This document shows, piece by piece, positions 9,064 to 17,606 of a DNA stretch of 64,000 nt; within the stretch, counting starts at the first letter, position 1, and each line of letters starts with the position of its first letter. The DNA lies in contig JBBDQN010000030.1 in NCBI GenBank assembly GCA_040905905.1, positions 57,112 to 121,111 of the forward strand, read 5' to 3'. The translations under genes and the position numbers were made by a program. The notes under the pieces were generated by a model. It was not told the origin of the DNA. It did no database searches and saw nothing but the letters and a program-made list of their open reading frames with translations. Source of the stretch: JAICND01 sp040905905 (lineage in GTDB: Bacteria > Actinomycetota > Acidimicrobiia > Spongiisociales > ZC4RG35).

Positions 9064-10200
9064 TTGGCTCGTTACGTTGCCCAACATCCCATGCGTTCAG
9101 CCGTCATCGTCCTTGTGGGCCTTGTATTCGGCACTGCCCTTTTCTTCTTTACCAGGCTGGGCGGGTTGGTTTCAGCGGTGGCCACCGAGGAGTTCGATCC
9201 GGATCGAGCCGCAACGGCCCTGGCCCAGCGGACCCCAGCCCAGATCGAACAATCGATCATCAAACTCACAGAGGAACAGCGAGCCGCATTTGACGACGCC
9301 GCCGCTCTCGACCTCAGCACCTTCGACGTCGAGTCCGACATCGCCGACCTCATCCAGGAGACCTTTGGACGCCGTCCTTTTGTAAACGCCGCGGCTTTTA
9401 GCCCCGAGCTACCCGACGATATGTTCGACGCCTATCTGGGTCTTGGTGCCGACGCCAGCGGAGCATTGGCCGATGTGATTCTCCTCGCTCTGGCGCCAAC
9501 GGATGGTTCGGCGCCAATCCTGATCTCGCTTCCCCGCGACCTCTATGTCAAGAACCCGTGCACGGGCGGCTGGAACCGCCTCAACACCGGTCTCGGGGGT
9601 TGTCGGGGGTTTGCGTCCGGCACCGAACTCATGGCCTTGATGGTCGAGACCTACACGGGAATTGAGATCGACCACGTGGCACGTATCTCATTTGACGGTT
9701 TCGCGGCAGTTGTGCAAGCCGTGGGTGGCACCACGATCTGCACCGCCAACCCCGCCCGTGACCTCAAGTCCGGGCTCAATCTTCCTGGAGGATGCGCCCC
9801 GGCCGACGGTTATATGACCCTGGCCTGGGTGCGATCGCGCCACATGGAGCAGCTCGTCAACGAGAACTGGGTGGGCGTAGGTGGATCCGACTTTGCCCGC
9901 CAGGAGCGCCAGCGTGACATCCTCTTCCAGATTGCCAATCAGATCTCGTCGTTTGGGTCGCTGACCTCTTTCGACAACACCGTGCGGGCGGTGGCTTCGG
10001 GTGTACGGCTCGACGATGGTTGGTCGTTTGGCGACGTGGTGAGGACGGCTTGGCGCTACCGGGGGATAAGCGACGATCGGGTCAAGGGATTCTCGGTGGA
10101 GGTCCGCAACTACCGCAGCTCGTCTGGGGCTCAGGTCCTTCTTCCCACCGTCAAGTTCAACACCTCTCTGGCTGACGTCTATGCGCCGGCCGGGGCCTAG
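9064..10200 (+). CDS. LytR-CpsA-Psr (LCP) family cell-wall ligase
   Basis: An N-terminal membrane anchor (residues about 10-35, SAVIVLVGLVFGTALFFF) followed by an extracellular LCP domain. Motifs include ILISLPRDLYV, IDHVARISFDGFAAVVQAVGG and LAWVRSRH, the Arg-rich pyrophosphate-binding sites of enzymes that transfer undecaprenyl-linked glycopolymers to peptidoglycan. A TTG at 9064 is preferred because GAGGG lies 5 bases upstream; a second TTG at 9046 is in frame. The 378-residue length is usual. Confidence 0.9.
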   Translation: MARYVAQHPMRSAVIVLVGLVFGTALFFFTRLGGLVSAVATEEFDPDRAATALAQRTPAQIEQSIIKLTEEQRAAFDDAAALDLSTFDVESDIADLIQETFGRRPFVNAAAFSPELPDDMFDAYLGLGADASGALADVILLALAPTDGSAPILISLPRDLYVKNPCTGGWNRLNTGLGGCRGFASGTELMALMVETYTGIEIDHVARISFDGFAAVVQAVGGTTICTANPARDLKSGLNLPGGCAPADGYMTLAWVRSRHMEQLVNENWVGVGGSDFARQERQRDILFQIANQISSFGSLTSFDNTVRAVASGVRLDDGWSFGDVVRTAWRYRGISDDRVKGFSVEVRNYRSSSGAQVLLPTVKFNTSLADVYAPAGA

Positions 10201-10237
10201 GACCAGGCCCGCCAAGCCACCCGGCCAATATGTCGAG

Positions 10238-11140
10238 GTGAACAGGATCGGGATCGATCTGGGTGGCACCAAGATCGAGATGGTGGGCCTGGCAAGTGAC
10301 GGCTCCGAGCTCTGCCGCCACCGGGTCCCCACACCTTCGGGCAACTATGGAAGGATCATCGAGGCCATCGCCGAGTTGGTGGCCCGGGCGGACGAGCTTG
10401 CCTCCCCTACGTTCGAAACGGTCGGCATCGGGACGCCCGGGGTCATCAGCCCTATGACAGGGGTGATCAAGAACTCCAATTCCACCGTTCTCAACGGAAA
10501 GCCATTCCATGTCGACCTGAGCAGAGCCCTGGGCAGACCCCTGGTGATCATGAACGACGCCGATTGTTTTGCGCTCTCGGAGGCACGGGACGGTGCCGGT
10601 GCAGGTGCAGACGTCGTTTTGGGCGTGATCGTCGGAACCGGGGTGGGTGGTGGGATCGTCGTCAGAGGAGAGACGCTGGTAGGTCGCAACGGTTTGGCTG
10701 GTGAATGGGGCCACAACCCGTTGCCGTGGCCACAACCAGACGAACAGCCCGGCGCTGCGTGTTACTGCGGCAAAAGTGGCTGCGTCGAGACTTTTCTTTC
10801 CGGTCCAGGGTTCGAGCGGATGTTTGGGGAGGGGTCGGGCCGCGCCCTCAAGGCAATGCAGATAGTGGAGGAGGCAAGATCGGGGGTGGCCGCAGCGGCG
10901 GCGGCGCTGGAAGGTTACGTCGACCGGATGGCCAGGGCCCTGGCTTCCCTCATCAATGTGTTCGACCCCGATGTGGTCGTATTGGGCGGAGGGATGAGCA
11001 ATGTCGCCGAGCTCTACGAACTGGTTCCGCGGCGTTGGGGCAGCTATGTGTTTGGAGGCGAGCTCACCACCCGGCTGGTCCCCAACGTGCATGGAGACTC
11101 GTCTGGAGTGCGGGGCGCTGCGTGGTTGGTAGATGAGTAA
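10238..11140 (+). CDS. ROK-family sugar kinase (glucokinase-like)
   Basis: A cytoplasmic ROK kinase, probably phosphorylating glucose or an N-acetylhexosamine. RIGIDLGGTKIEMV is the phosphate-1 ATP-binding loop. VGIGTPGVISPMTG, LVIMNDADCFALSE (catalytic Asp) and ACYCGKSGCVETFLSGPG (structural zinc CxCGxxGCxE) follow in order. The GTG at 10238 gives the usual 300 residues. An ATG at 10181 is in frame, but it would add 19 residues overlapping the LCP gene. Confidence 0.88.
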   Translation: MNRIGIDLGGTKIEMVGLASDGSELCRHRVPTPSGNYGRIIEAIAELVARADELASPTFETVGIGTPGVISPMTGVIKNSNSTVLNGKPFHVDLSRALGRPLVIMNDADCFALSEARDGAGAGADVVLGVIVGTGVGGGIVVRGETLVGRNGLAGEWGHNPLPWPQPDEQPGAACYCGKSGCVETFLSGPGFERMFGEGSGRALKAMQIVEEARSGVAAAAAALEGYVDRMARALASLINVFDPDVVVLGGGMSNVAELYELVPRRWGSYVFGGELTTRLVPNVHGDSSGVRGAAWLVDE

Positions 11141-11164
11141 TGAGTGATGGGTTTTGGGCCCGAC

Positions 11165-13318
11165 TTAGGTGTTCAACACCACCACGGGGCAGGGGCATGA
11201 GGAGAGGATTCGTTCCACCCTGGGCCCGAGAAACAATCGACGGGATCCGGCCCTCACGGAAGTTCCCAACACCACCAGATCGGCTCCGACCCGGCGGGCG
11301 ATTTCAAGAATCGCATCCTCGGGCTCCTGTCCCATCTTGATCTCGGAGTTGGTCGCCACTCCGAACGAATCGCCTAAAACCCGGAGGTGTTCGGCGATCT
11401 GACGGCCGCTTTCCAGGCGGTTGGTCGGGTTGTACAAGGCGGCCGCGGCCAGGACCGCACTCCCCTCGTTGGGGATGACGTGAACGATCGTGACCATCGC
11501 GTCGGGATCGGCGATGGCAAACGCCAATTCGGCCGCCCGCCGGCTAGAGGCAGTGCCATCGGTGGGGACGACGATCCGCCGTGGGCGCCAATCGGTGTCG
11601 TGCTCTGTACCCCTCACTACCAGGGAAGGGATGGGTGCTAGCCGGACCAGTTCGTCAACCACGTTGCCAAGAAGGGTCTCTCCGGTTACATCGGTTTCGG
11701 AGGCCCCGAGCACGAGCAAGTCGTAATCGCTGTCGGCTTCCTTGAGGATGGCGGCGACCGGGTCGGTGGCGTTTACCACCTTGTTGGTTATCTCTGCCCG
11801 GGAGGCGAAAAGTTGCTCGACCTCCCACTGGTAACGAGTCGCTTCGGTTCGGTTTCCCCGGCTGGCGACGGTGAACAGGGTCACAGCCAGGCCTTTGCCT
11901 GGCCCCAGCCGCCCCAGGAGGATCGATTCGATGAGTTGGGGTCCGGCCACGGCGTCCCGGCGGGGGCGCAAAGGCAACAGCACCCGGCGGATGTCGACCA
12001 GCATTCCCGATTCGGTCACCTCTTCGCGACGAAGCCTTTCGAGCTCCTCACCTTCGGGGCGAATGCGTTTTTGGATCGCCCGCAAAGCAAACGGGGCCGC
12101 CAGGGAGGTGAGAATGGCCATCACAACGATCATTGTGAAGACTTCCTGGTTGAGAATCTCCAGTGAAAGACCAAGGGTGGCGACGATTATCACTATCGCT
12201 CCCCGGGCGTTGAGACCGGCTCCATAGGCCAGGGCATTCCAGTGGGGCTGACCGCTGAGCAAGCGCGCTCCCACGTAGGCCCCGACCACTTTGCCAAAGG
12301 TGGCTACCCCGAGCACAGCTCCAGCGAGCAGCAAGAGCCGCGGGTCAGTCAGCGAACGGACGTCGACTTTCAGACCCGCCACTGCAAAGAAGATCGGCGA
12401 GAAGATGCCCAGCGCTACTGCCTCCAGCTTGCGATGGACGTCGGTAGGCAGGCGAGGTGACTGGCCAAAAAGGATTCCGATCGCAAAGGCACCGATCATC
12501 GGCTCCAGTCCCAATACCTGGGTGAGTGCCCCCCAGCCAAATGCCAGCACCACTACGAGAGTGAGCAGGCGATCGCGGCTCCGCATCCGATCCTGCACCA
12601 GATCGAGGCTCTTGCGGACCAAAAACCTGCCGACCGTGAGGGTGGCAATGACGAAGAGGATCACCATCGCCATGGTCCTGAGCACACTCGTTGCCACTAG
12701 GCGCCCCGCACTGGCGAGGCCCGCCACCACTCCGAGCAGGGTCCACCCCGTGATGTCGTCGATCATCCCCGCTGCCAGCATCGTCTGACCCAGATCGCGC
12801 CGCATGAGGTTGAGGTCGATCAGCACCTTGGCCAGCACCGGTATGGCCGTGATCGACATGGCTGTGGCTAGGAACAACGCGAACAGCAGACGCTGGTTGG
12901 GAGCGGGGAGCAGATCGGTGGGGAACAGGAGACCCAAACCGAGACCGGTGAGAAGCGGGAGGACCAATCCACCCGTGGCCACGCCAAAGGCGGTTCGAGC
13001 CCGCCGGCGGATGAGACCGAGGTCGATTTCGAAACCGGTGATGATCAGGAGGAGCATCACCCCGATCAGGGCGACCAATTCCAACAAATACCCCTCGACG
13101 GCAGTCTGGGGAACCACCCATGCAGCCAGGTCTGGGGCCAGCAACCCCAGGACCGAAGGCCCCAGGAGCACGCCGGCCAGGATCTCGCCGATCACGGTGG
13201 GTTGTCCCAGCCGATGCGATATTTCCCCTAACAGCCTGGCCGTGGCCAGCAGGACGGCCAATGTCACCAACAAGTGGAGGATGTCGGAGTGCGACGCGGC
13301 GACAAAAGGCGCGTCCAA
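11165..13318 (-). CDS. CPA2-type cation/proton antiporter fused to universal-stress domains
   Basis: A 717-residue inner-membrane transporter. Residues about 10-415 carry around 12 hydrophobic segments of the KefB/NapA type, with GEISHRLGQPTVIGEILAGVLLGPSVLG near the start and GMIDDITGWTLLG holding the adjacent acidic residues of electrogenic antiporters. The C-terminal 290 residues contain two UspA-like segments; RRIVVPTDGTASSRRAAELA and VLGTSVRAGSRRLFLGPRVERIL resemble the nucleotide-binding loop. The start is a TTG at 13318, supported by GGAGG 5 bases upstream, inside the last codons of purB. This coupling places it in the purB transcript. Confidence 0.9.
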   Translation of the reverse strand: MDAPFVAASHSDILHLLVTLAVLLATARLLGEISHRLGQPTVIGEILAGVLLGPSVLGLLAPDLAAWVVPQTAVEGYLLELVALIGVMLLLIITGFEIDLGLIRRRARTAFGVATGGLVLPLLTGLGLGLLFPTDLLPAPNQRLLFALFLATAMSITAIPVLAKVLIDLNLMRRDLGQTMLAAGMIDDITGWTLLGVVAGLASAGRLVATSVLRTMAMVILFVIATLTVGRFLVRKSLDLVQDRMRSRDRLLTLVVVLAFGWGALTQVLGLEPMIGAFAIGILFGQSPRLPTDVHRKLEAVALGIFSPIFFAVAGLKVDVRSLTDPRLLLLAGAVLGVATFGKVVGAYVGARLLSGQPHWNALAYGAGLNARGAIVIIVATLGLSLEILNQEVFTMIVVMAILTSLAAPFALRAIQKRIRPEGEELERLRREEVTESGMLVDIRRVLLPLRPRRDAVAGPQLIESILLGRLGPGKGLAVTLFTVASRGNRTEATRYQWEVEQLFASRAEITNKVVNATDPVAAILKEADSDYDLLVLGASETDVTGETLLGNVVDELVRLAPIPSLVVRGTEHDTDWRPRRIVVPTDGTASSRRAAELAFAIADPDAMVTIVHVIPNEGSAVLAAAALYNPTNRLESGRQIAEHLRVLGDSFGVATNSEIKMGQEPEDAILEIARRVGADLVVLGTSVRAGSRRLFLGPRVERILSSCPCPVVVLNT

Positions 13319-13319
13319 C

Positions 13320-14633
13320 TCATCCTCCCGGGCTGTCGGGGAGGATTGCAGAGGTCAGCCGGTCGAAAACCACGCCGCTCCTCGCCAGGGACCGGTGGGG
13401 GTTGAAGCAATCGCCTAGCTCGGATGGCGTCATTGTCACCCGGGGGTCATTCTCGAGCAGGTCGCGGAGCTCGACCTGTTTTTCCCAAGCCGTCATCGCG
13501 TGCTCCTGGACGATCCGATAGGCCTGGTCGCGGGTCAACCCCCGGTCGACCAAGGCCAGCAGAATCGCCTGGCTGAAGACAAGTCCGCGGGTGGCTGTGA
13601 GATTGGAGAGCATCCGCTCGGTGTCGACGACCAGGCCCTCGAGCAGTGATCGGAACCTGACCAGCATGTAATAGAGAACAAGACAAGCGTCGGGAAGGAC
13701 GATTCTTTCCGCAGCCGAATGGCTGATGTCGCGTTCATGCCACAACCCCACGTTCTCGAATCCCACCTGGGCGTACCCGCGTAATAGGCGGGCCAGGCCT
13801 GTGATGCGTTCAGAGACGATCGGGTTGCGTTTGTGGGGCATCGCCGATGATCCCTTCTGTCCTTCCCGGAACGGCTCCCTGACCTCTGCAACTTCGCTGC
13901 GCTGGAGGTGACGTATCTCGGTGGCGAACCGTTCCAGTGAGGCTCCAGTCAGGGCTAGCGCGGCGAGGAACTCGGCGTGGCGGTCACGGGGGATCACCTG
14001 GGTCGAGGCGGACTCGGCGGTCAGGCCCAGCCGCAGGCACACATACCCTTCGATCTCGGGTGGCGCGTGGGCGTACGTTCCCACGGCCCCGGAGATCTTC
14101 CCCACTGCCACCCCGTTGCGAGCCCCCGCAAGCCGTTGGTGAGCGCGGGCCAGCTCGAAAGCCCACGAGGCGAGTTTCAAACCGAAAGAGGTCGGCTCCG
14201 CCCAGATGCCATGAGTCCGGCCGATCATGACCGCGTCGCGATAAGTGAGAGCCTGCCGGCGAACGACTTCGAAGAGGTCAGCGGTGGCGGAGAGCAACAG
14301 ATCCGCGGCCCCGGTCAGGATGACCGCTCCGGCCGTATCGAGGACGTCAGATGAGGTGAGACCGTAATGAACCCACTCACCTCCCGTCGTCAGAGAGCCC
14401 GCCAGGACATCGACGAACGCGGCCACGTCATGATCCGTTACCTTTTCTCGCTCTGCCACCTGCTCAGGGGTCGGCACGGGGGCGAGCCGGAGTTGTTCGG
14501 CGGCCCTCGCCGGGGCAACACCAAGCTGGGCCCAAGCTTCCACCACAAGGGTCTCGACCTCTTTCCAGACAGCCAGCTTGTGGGCCTCGGACCAGATAGC
14601 CGCCATCTCGGGCAACGAGTAGCGGGGGATCAT
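13320..14633 (-). CDS. purB: Adenylosuccinate lyase
   Basis: Cleaves SAICAR and adenylosuccinate in purine synthesis. The 437-residue protein has MIPRYSLPEM at the start, TSSDVLDTAGA, GRTHGIWAEPTSFGLK with the general-acid His, and the fumarase/aspartase signature GSSAMPHKRNP with the mobile-loop Ser. It is divergent from the YcaQ-like gene (47-bp spacer). Its last codons provide the ribosome-binding site of the antiporter gene. Confidence 0.96.
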   Translation of the reverse strand: MIPRYSLPEMAAIWSEAHKLAVWKEVETLVVEAWAQLGVAPARAAEQLRLAPVPTPEQVAEREKVTDHDVAAFVDVLAGSLTTGGEWVHYGLTSSDVLDTAGAVILTGAADLLLSATADLFEVVRRQALTYRDAVMIGRTHGIWAEPTSFGLKLASWAFELARAHQRLAGARNGVAVGKISGAVGTYAHAPPEIEGYVCLRLGLTAESASTQVIPRDRHAEFLAALALTGASLERFATEIRHLQRSEVAEVREPFREGQKGSSAMPHKRNPIVSERITGLARLLRGYAQVGFENVGLWHERDISHSAAERIVLPDACLVLYYMLVRFRSLLEGLVVDTERMLSNLTATRGLVFSQAILLALVDRGLTRDQAYRIVQEHAMTAWEKQVELRDLLENDPRVTMTPSELGDCFNPHRSLARSGVVFDRLTSAILPDSPGG

Positions 14634-14680
14634 CGCCGGGGAGGGTAACGGTCCGGGTCGGCGTCTACGCTCGTCGACCC

Positions 14681-15874
14681 GTGCGTCGTCTCAACATTTC
14701 CCAAGCACGCCGTATTGCCCTGGCGGCACAAGGCTTTGCTGACCCGCGGCCACAGGGAAAGGTCGACGTTCGCCACCTGCGCCGAGTTGTTGATCGAATG
14801 GGAGTTGTGCAGATCGACTCCGTCAACGTGGTGGCCCGGGCTCACTACCTTCCCTTTTTTGCTCGGCTGGGGAGCTATCCCACCGAACTACTCGATCGGA
14901 TGGCCTGGAGCGAGCACAGAGAGTTGATCGAGTATTGGGCCCACATGGCGGCACTGATCCCGATCGAGGATTGGCCGCTGTTCCGGCACCGGATGGACAG
15001 GGAGCACGTCTGGCGTGATATCGCCAGGCTCCTCGAGAGCAACCCGGAGGGGGTCTCCGAGATCATGGATCAGGTCCGCCGGCGCGGTCCCACCCGGCCG
15101 TCTGATCTTGACGATCATCACGAAACCGGGAAGGGGCCCTGGTGGGACTGGTCGTTTGCCAAAACCGCACTGGAGTGGCTCTTCTACAAGGGTGAGCTGA
15201 CCGTTCCGAAACGGGCCAATTTCGTTCGGTTCTACGACCTCCCCGAGCGGGTCCTCCCCGACTCGATCCTGGCCGTCGAACTAAGCGAGGAGGAGCAGCG
15301 CCGAGAGCTTGTTCGCAAGGCTCTTCGTCACTGCGGGGTCGGCACATTGAGCGATCTCGCCGATTACTACCGCCAATCCAATGCCCCCTGTGTGCCGCTG
15401 ATCAACGACCTCGTCAAGGCAGGGGAAGCGGTCGAGGTGGAGGTGACCAGTTGGAAAGAGAAGGCTTACCTCGATCCCGCCGCCGCCGTGCCTCGTCGTG
15501 TCGAGGGGGTGGCTTTCCTGGGTCCCTTCGACCCGGTGATCTGGTTTCGGCCGCGGGCCGAGCGGCTATTCGACTTCCACTATCGGATCGAGATCTACAC
15601 CCCTGCCCCCAAACGGATCTACGGGTACTACGTGTTCGCCATCCTCCTCGACGGCGAATTGGTGGGCCGGATCGATCTCAAAGCCGATCGTCAGGCAGGG
15701 ATCCTGCGGGTCCGGGGCGCCTACACCGAAGAAGGGGTGGAGCCGACCCGGGTCGCCCCTCCCGTCGTCACCGAACTGGAGACGATGGCGACCTGGCTGG
15801 GGCTGAACGACGTCTCCGTGGAAAAAAAAGGAAACCTGGCAACTGCGCTTTTATCACCCAGACCCATCGTTTGA
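14681..15874 (+). CDS. YcaQ-type winged-helix DNA glycosylase
   Basis: A 397-residue protein of the HTH_42/YcaQ family, DNA glycosylases that unhook nitrogen-mustard crosslinks or release bulky alkylpurines. Residues 44-46 read Q-I-D, the Q-phi-D catalytic motif of the YcaQ subgroup (AlkZ has Q-phi-Q). Further family matches are YWAHMAALIPIEDWPLFRHRM and FLGPFDPVIWFRPRAERLFDF. The start is GTG 14681 with no ribosome-binding site. The final nine codons and the stop are supplied by the left arm and loop of a palindromic repeat (15849-15895), so the C-terminus LSPRPIV is repeat-derived. Confidence 0.88.
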   Translation: MRRLNISQARRIALAAQGFADPRPQGKVDVRHLRRVVDRMGVVQIDSVNVVARAHYLPFFARLGSYPTELLDRMAWSEHRELIEYWAHMAALIPIEDWPLFRHRMDREHVWRDIARLLESNPEGVSEIMDQVRRRGPTRPSDLDDHHETGKGPWWDWSFAKTALEWLFYKGELTVPKRANFVRFYDLPERVLPDSILAVELSEEEQRRELVRKALRHCGVGTLSDLADYYRQSNAPCVPLINDLVKAGEAVEVEVTSWKEKAYLDPAAAVPRRVEGVAFLGPFDPVIWFRPRAERLFDFHYRIEIYTPAPKRIYGYYVFAILLDGELVGRIDLKADRQAGILRVRGAYTEEGVEPTRVAPPVVTELETMATWLGLNDVSVEKKGNLATALLSPRPIV

Positions 15875-15895
15875 CGATGGGTCTGGGTGATAAAA
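15849..15895. repeat. Palindromic repeat, copy 1 (perfect 22-bp stem)
   Basis: Two perfect 22-bp arms separated by the 3-base loop TTG. The core of each arm is CCCAGACCC with outer TTTTATCA. It lies at the convergent junction of ycaQ and purE and contains the ycaQ stop codon. The stem begins with T and ends with A on both strands, the reverse of a normal intrinsic terminator, so it should not be assumed to be one. Related copies are at 24060, 27607 and 36959. Confidence 0.9.
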
Positions 15896-15906
15896 ACGGT
15901 GTTTGG

Positions 15907-16371
15907 TTACCCCGCCAAGGTTTCGTCGGCCAGGGTCTTGCGGAAGGCGGCCAGCTTTGCGGTGAGGTCGGGGTCGCCGATGGCGAGGATCGCCACAGCC
16001 AACAGGGCGGCGTTGGCAGCCCCATCCACGGCCACCGTGGCCACCGGGATGCCTGTGGGCATTTGCACGGTGGACAACAACGAGTCGAGTCCATCCAGGG
16101 AGACCGCCAGCGGTACGCCGATCACCGGTAGCAGCGACTTGGCCGCCATGACTCCAGCCAGATGAGCGGCTTTGCCAGCCCCGGCGATGATGACAGCGAA
16201 CCCCCGATCGGCGGCGGCCGTGGCAAAGGCGATTGCCTCGTCGGGGGTCTTGTGGGCGGAGAGCACCCGGGTTTCATGCTCAACGCCGAAGCGGTCCAGG
16301 ATCTGTCGGGCCTTCTCCATGACGGGACGATCAGAGCCTGAACCCATCAGAATGGCGACTTTCTTGTTCAT
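15907..16371 (-). CDS. purE: N5-carboxyaminoimidazole ribonucleotide mutase PurE
   Basis: 154 residues with MGSGSDRPVMEKA, LSAHKTPDEA, IIAGAGKAAHLAG and VQMPTGIPVATVAVDGAANAA, all characteristic of class I PurE, which interconverts N5-CAIR and CAIR. Class I enzymes normally need PurK, which is not in this window. ATG 16371 overlaps the purD stop by 4 bp. A longer open frame upstream runs through purD and is not coding. Confidence 0.95.
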   Translation of the reverse strand: MNKKVAILMGSGSDRPVMEKARQILDRFGVEHETRVLSAHKTPDEAIAFATAAADRGFAVIIAGAGKAAHLAGVMAAKSLLPVIGVPLAVSLDGLDSLLSTVQMPTGIPVATVAVDGAANAALLAVAILAIGDPDLTAKLAAFRKTLADETLAG

Positions 16372-17606
16372 AGCGCGATGTCTCGACGGTACTGCATACC
16401 GGGGAGGCTGATTGAGCCGATGGCAGAGTAAGCAATAGCGCGGGCCTGATCGAGGCTCCGGCCCCGCCCGACAACATTGATGACCCGGCCCCCGGCGCTG
16501 ACCAACCGACCGCCTTCTGATCTGGTGCCCGCGTGAAAGACCATTGCCTGGTCGCCGAGCTTGCCGATTTTGATCGGGTCGCCCGACCGCGGTCTCTCGG
16601 GATAACCGTCGGCAGCCAGCACTACGTTCACAACGGACTCGTCCGACCATTTGACCTCGGCGTCAACCTGACCGGCCAGACCGGTCTCGATCAGGTCGAC
16701 CAGATCGGTCTTCATCCGCGGCAGGACCACCTGGGTCTCGGGGTCGCCGAGCCGGCAGTTGAACTCGAGGACCTGCGGTCCGCTCGGGGTGAGCACCAGC
16801 CCGACATAGAGAAACCCCGTGTAGGGATTGCCGTCGTCTTCCATTGCCTTGAGCACCGGCCGGATCACCCGATCCACGGTGTCCTCTACGAGACTGTGGG
16901 GAAGGTCGGGAACCGGAGAGTACGAGCCCATCCCGCCCGTATTAGGACCCTGATCCCCGTCGAGGAGCCGCTTGTAGTCCCTCGCCGGTTCGAGGGCGAC
17001 GACGGTGCCCTTTGCACAGAGTGCAAAGACGCTGACCTCGGGACCCTCCAGAAAGTCCTCGATGACTACCTCCGCTCGCCCGAACGCTCCGCTCAGGCAG
17101 CGGCGGACCCAGGCTGTAGCCTCGGCGCGACTGCCGGTCACCAACACACCTTTGCCGGCAGCCAGCCCATCCGCTTTGACTACAAACGGCCCCGGATGGT
17201 TGGCGAGGTAGGTCAGGGCCGCCCCCTCTTCCGTGAACACCGCCCAGGCCGCGGTTGCGACCTCGGCCCGATCCATTGTCTCTTTGGCAAAAGACTTGGA
17301 GGACTCGAGACGGGCGGCGGACCTGGTTGGCCCCCACACCGGGACCTTGACGTTGGCGAGGGCGTCGACGACGCCGGCCGCCAGCGGGGCCTCCGGTCCT
17401 ACTACCACCAGATCAACCCCAAGCTGGCTCGCAACCGTCGCCACCGCCCCGGCGTTGGCCGGATCAACCCCCTCGACCACGGCCCCCAGTCCCGCGAGAC
17501 CGGGATTCCCGGGGAGCGAGATCAAGCGGTCTACCCGCGGGCTCTGTGTGAGTTTCCACCCGAGGGCGTGTTCCCGGCCCCCACCGCCGATGAGAAGGAT
17601 CTTCAC
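16368..17606 (-). CDS. purD: Phosphoribosylamine-glycine ligase PurD
   Basis: A 412-residue ATP-grasp ligase that makes GAR. VKILLIGGGGREHALGWKL opens the protein, FVVKADGLAAGKGV is the ATP-grasp lysine segment, GPNTGGMGSYSP follows, and VLEFNCRLGDPETQVVLP is the metal-binding end. The start is a GTG at 17606 overlapping the purA stop as GTGA; its downstream end overlaps purE by 4 bp. purA-purD-purE therefore form one coupled operon. Confidence 0.96.
   Translation of the reverse strand: MKILLIGGGGREHALGWKLTQSPRVDRLISLPGNPGLAGLGAVVEGVDPANAGAVATVASQLGVDLVVVGPEAPLAAGVVDALANVKVPVWGPTRSAARLESSKSFAKETMDRAEVATAAWAVFTEEGAALTYLANHPGPFVVKADGLAAGKGVLVTGSRAEATAWVRRCLSGAFGRAEVVIEDFLEGPEVSVFALCAKGTVVALEPARDYKRLLDGDQGPNTGGMGSYSPVPDLPHSLVEDTVDRVIRPVLKAMEDDGNPYTGFLYVGLVLTPSGPQVLEFNCRLGDPETQVVLPRMKTDLVDLIETGLAGQVDAEVKWSDESVVNVVLAADGYPERPRSGDPIKIGKLGDQAMVFHAGTRSEGGRLVSAGGRVINVVGRGRSLDQARAIAYSAIGSISLPGMQYRRDIAL

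Noticed and set aside
15849..15895. Bidirectional intrinsic terminator
   Set aside because: The stem is strong, but T-tracts precede and A-tracts follow it on both strands, opposite to the required arrangement.
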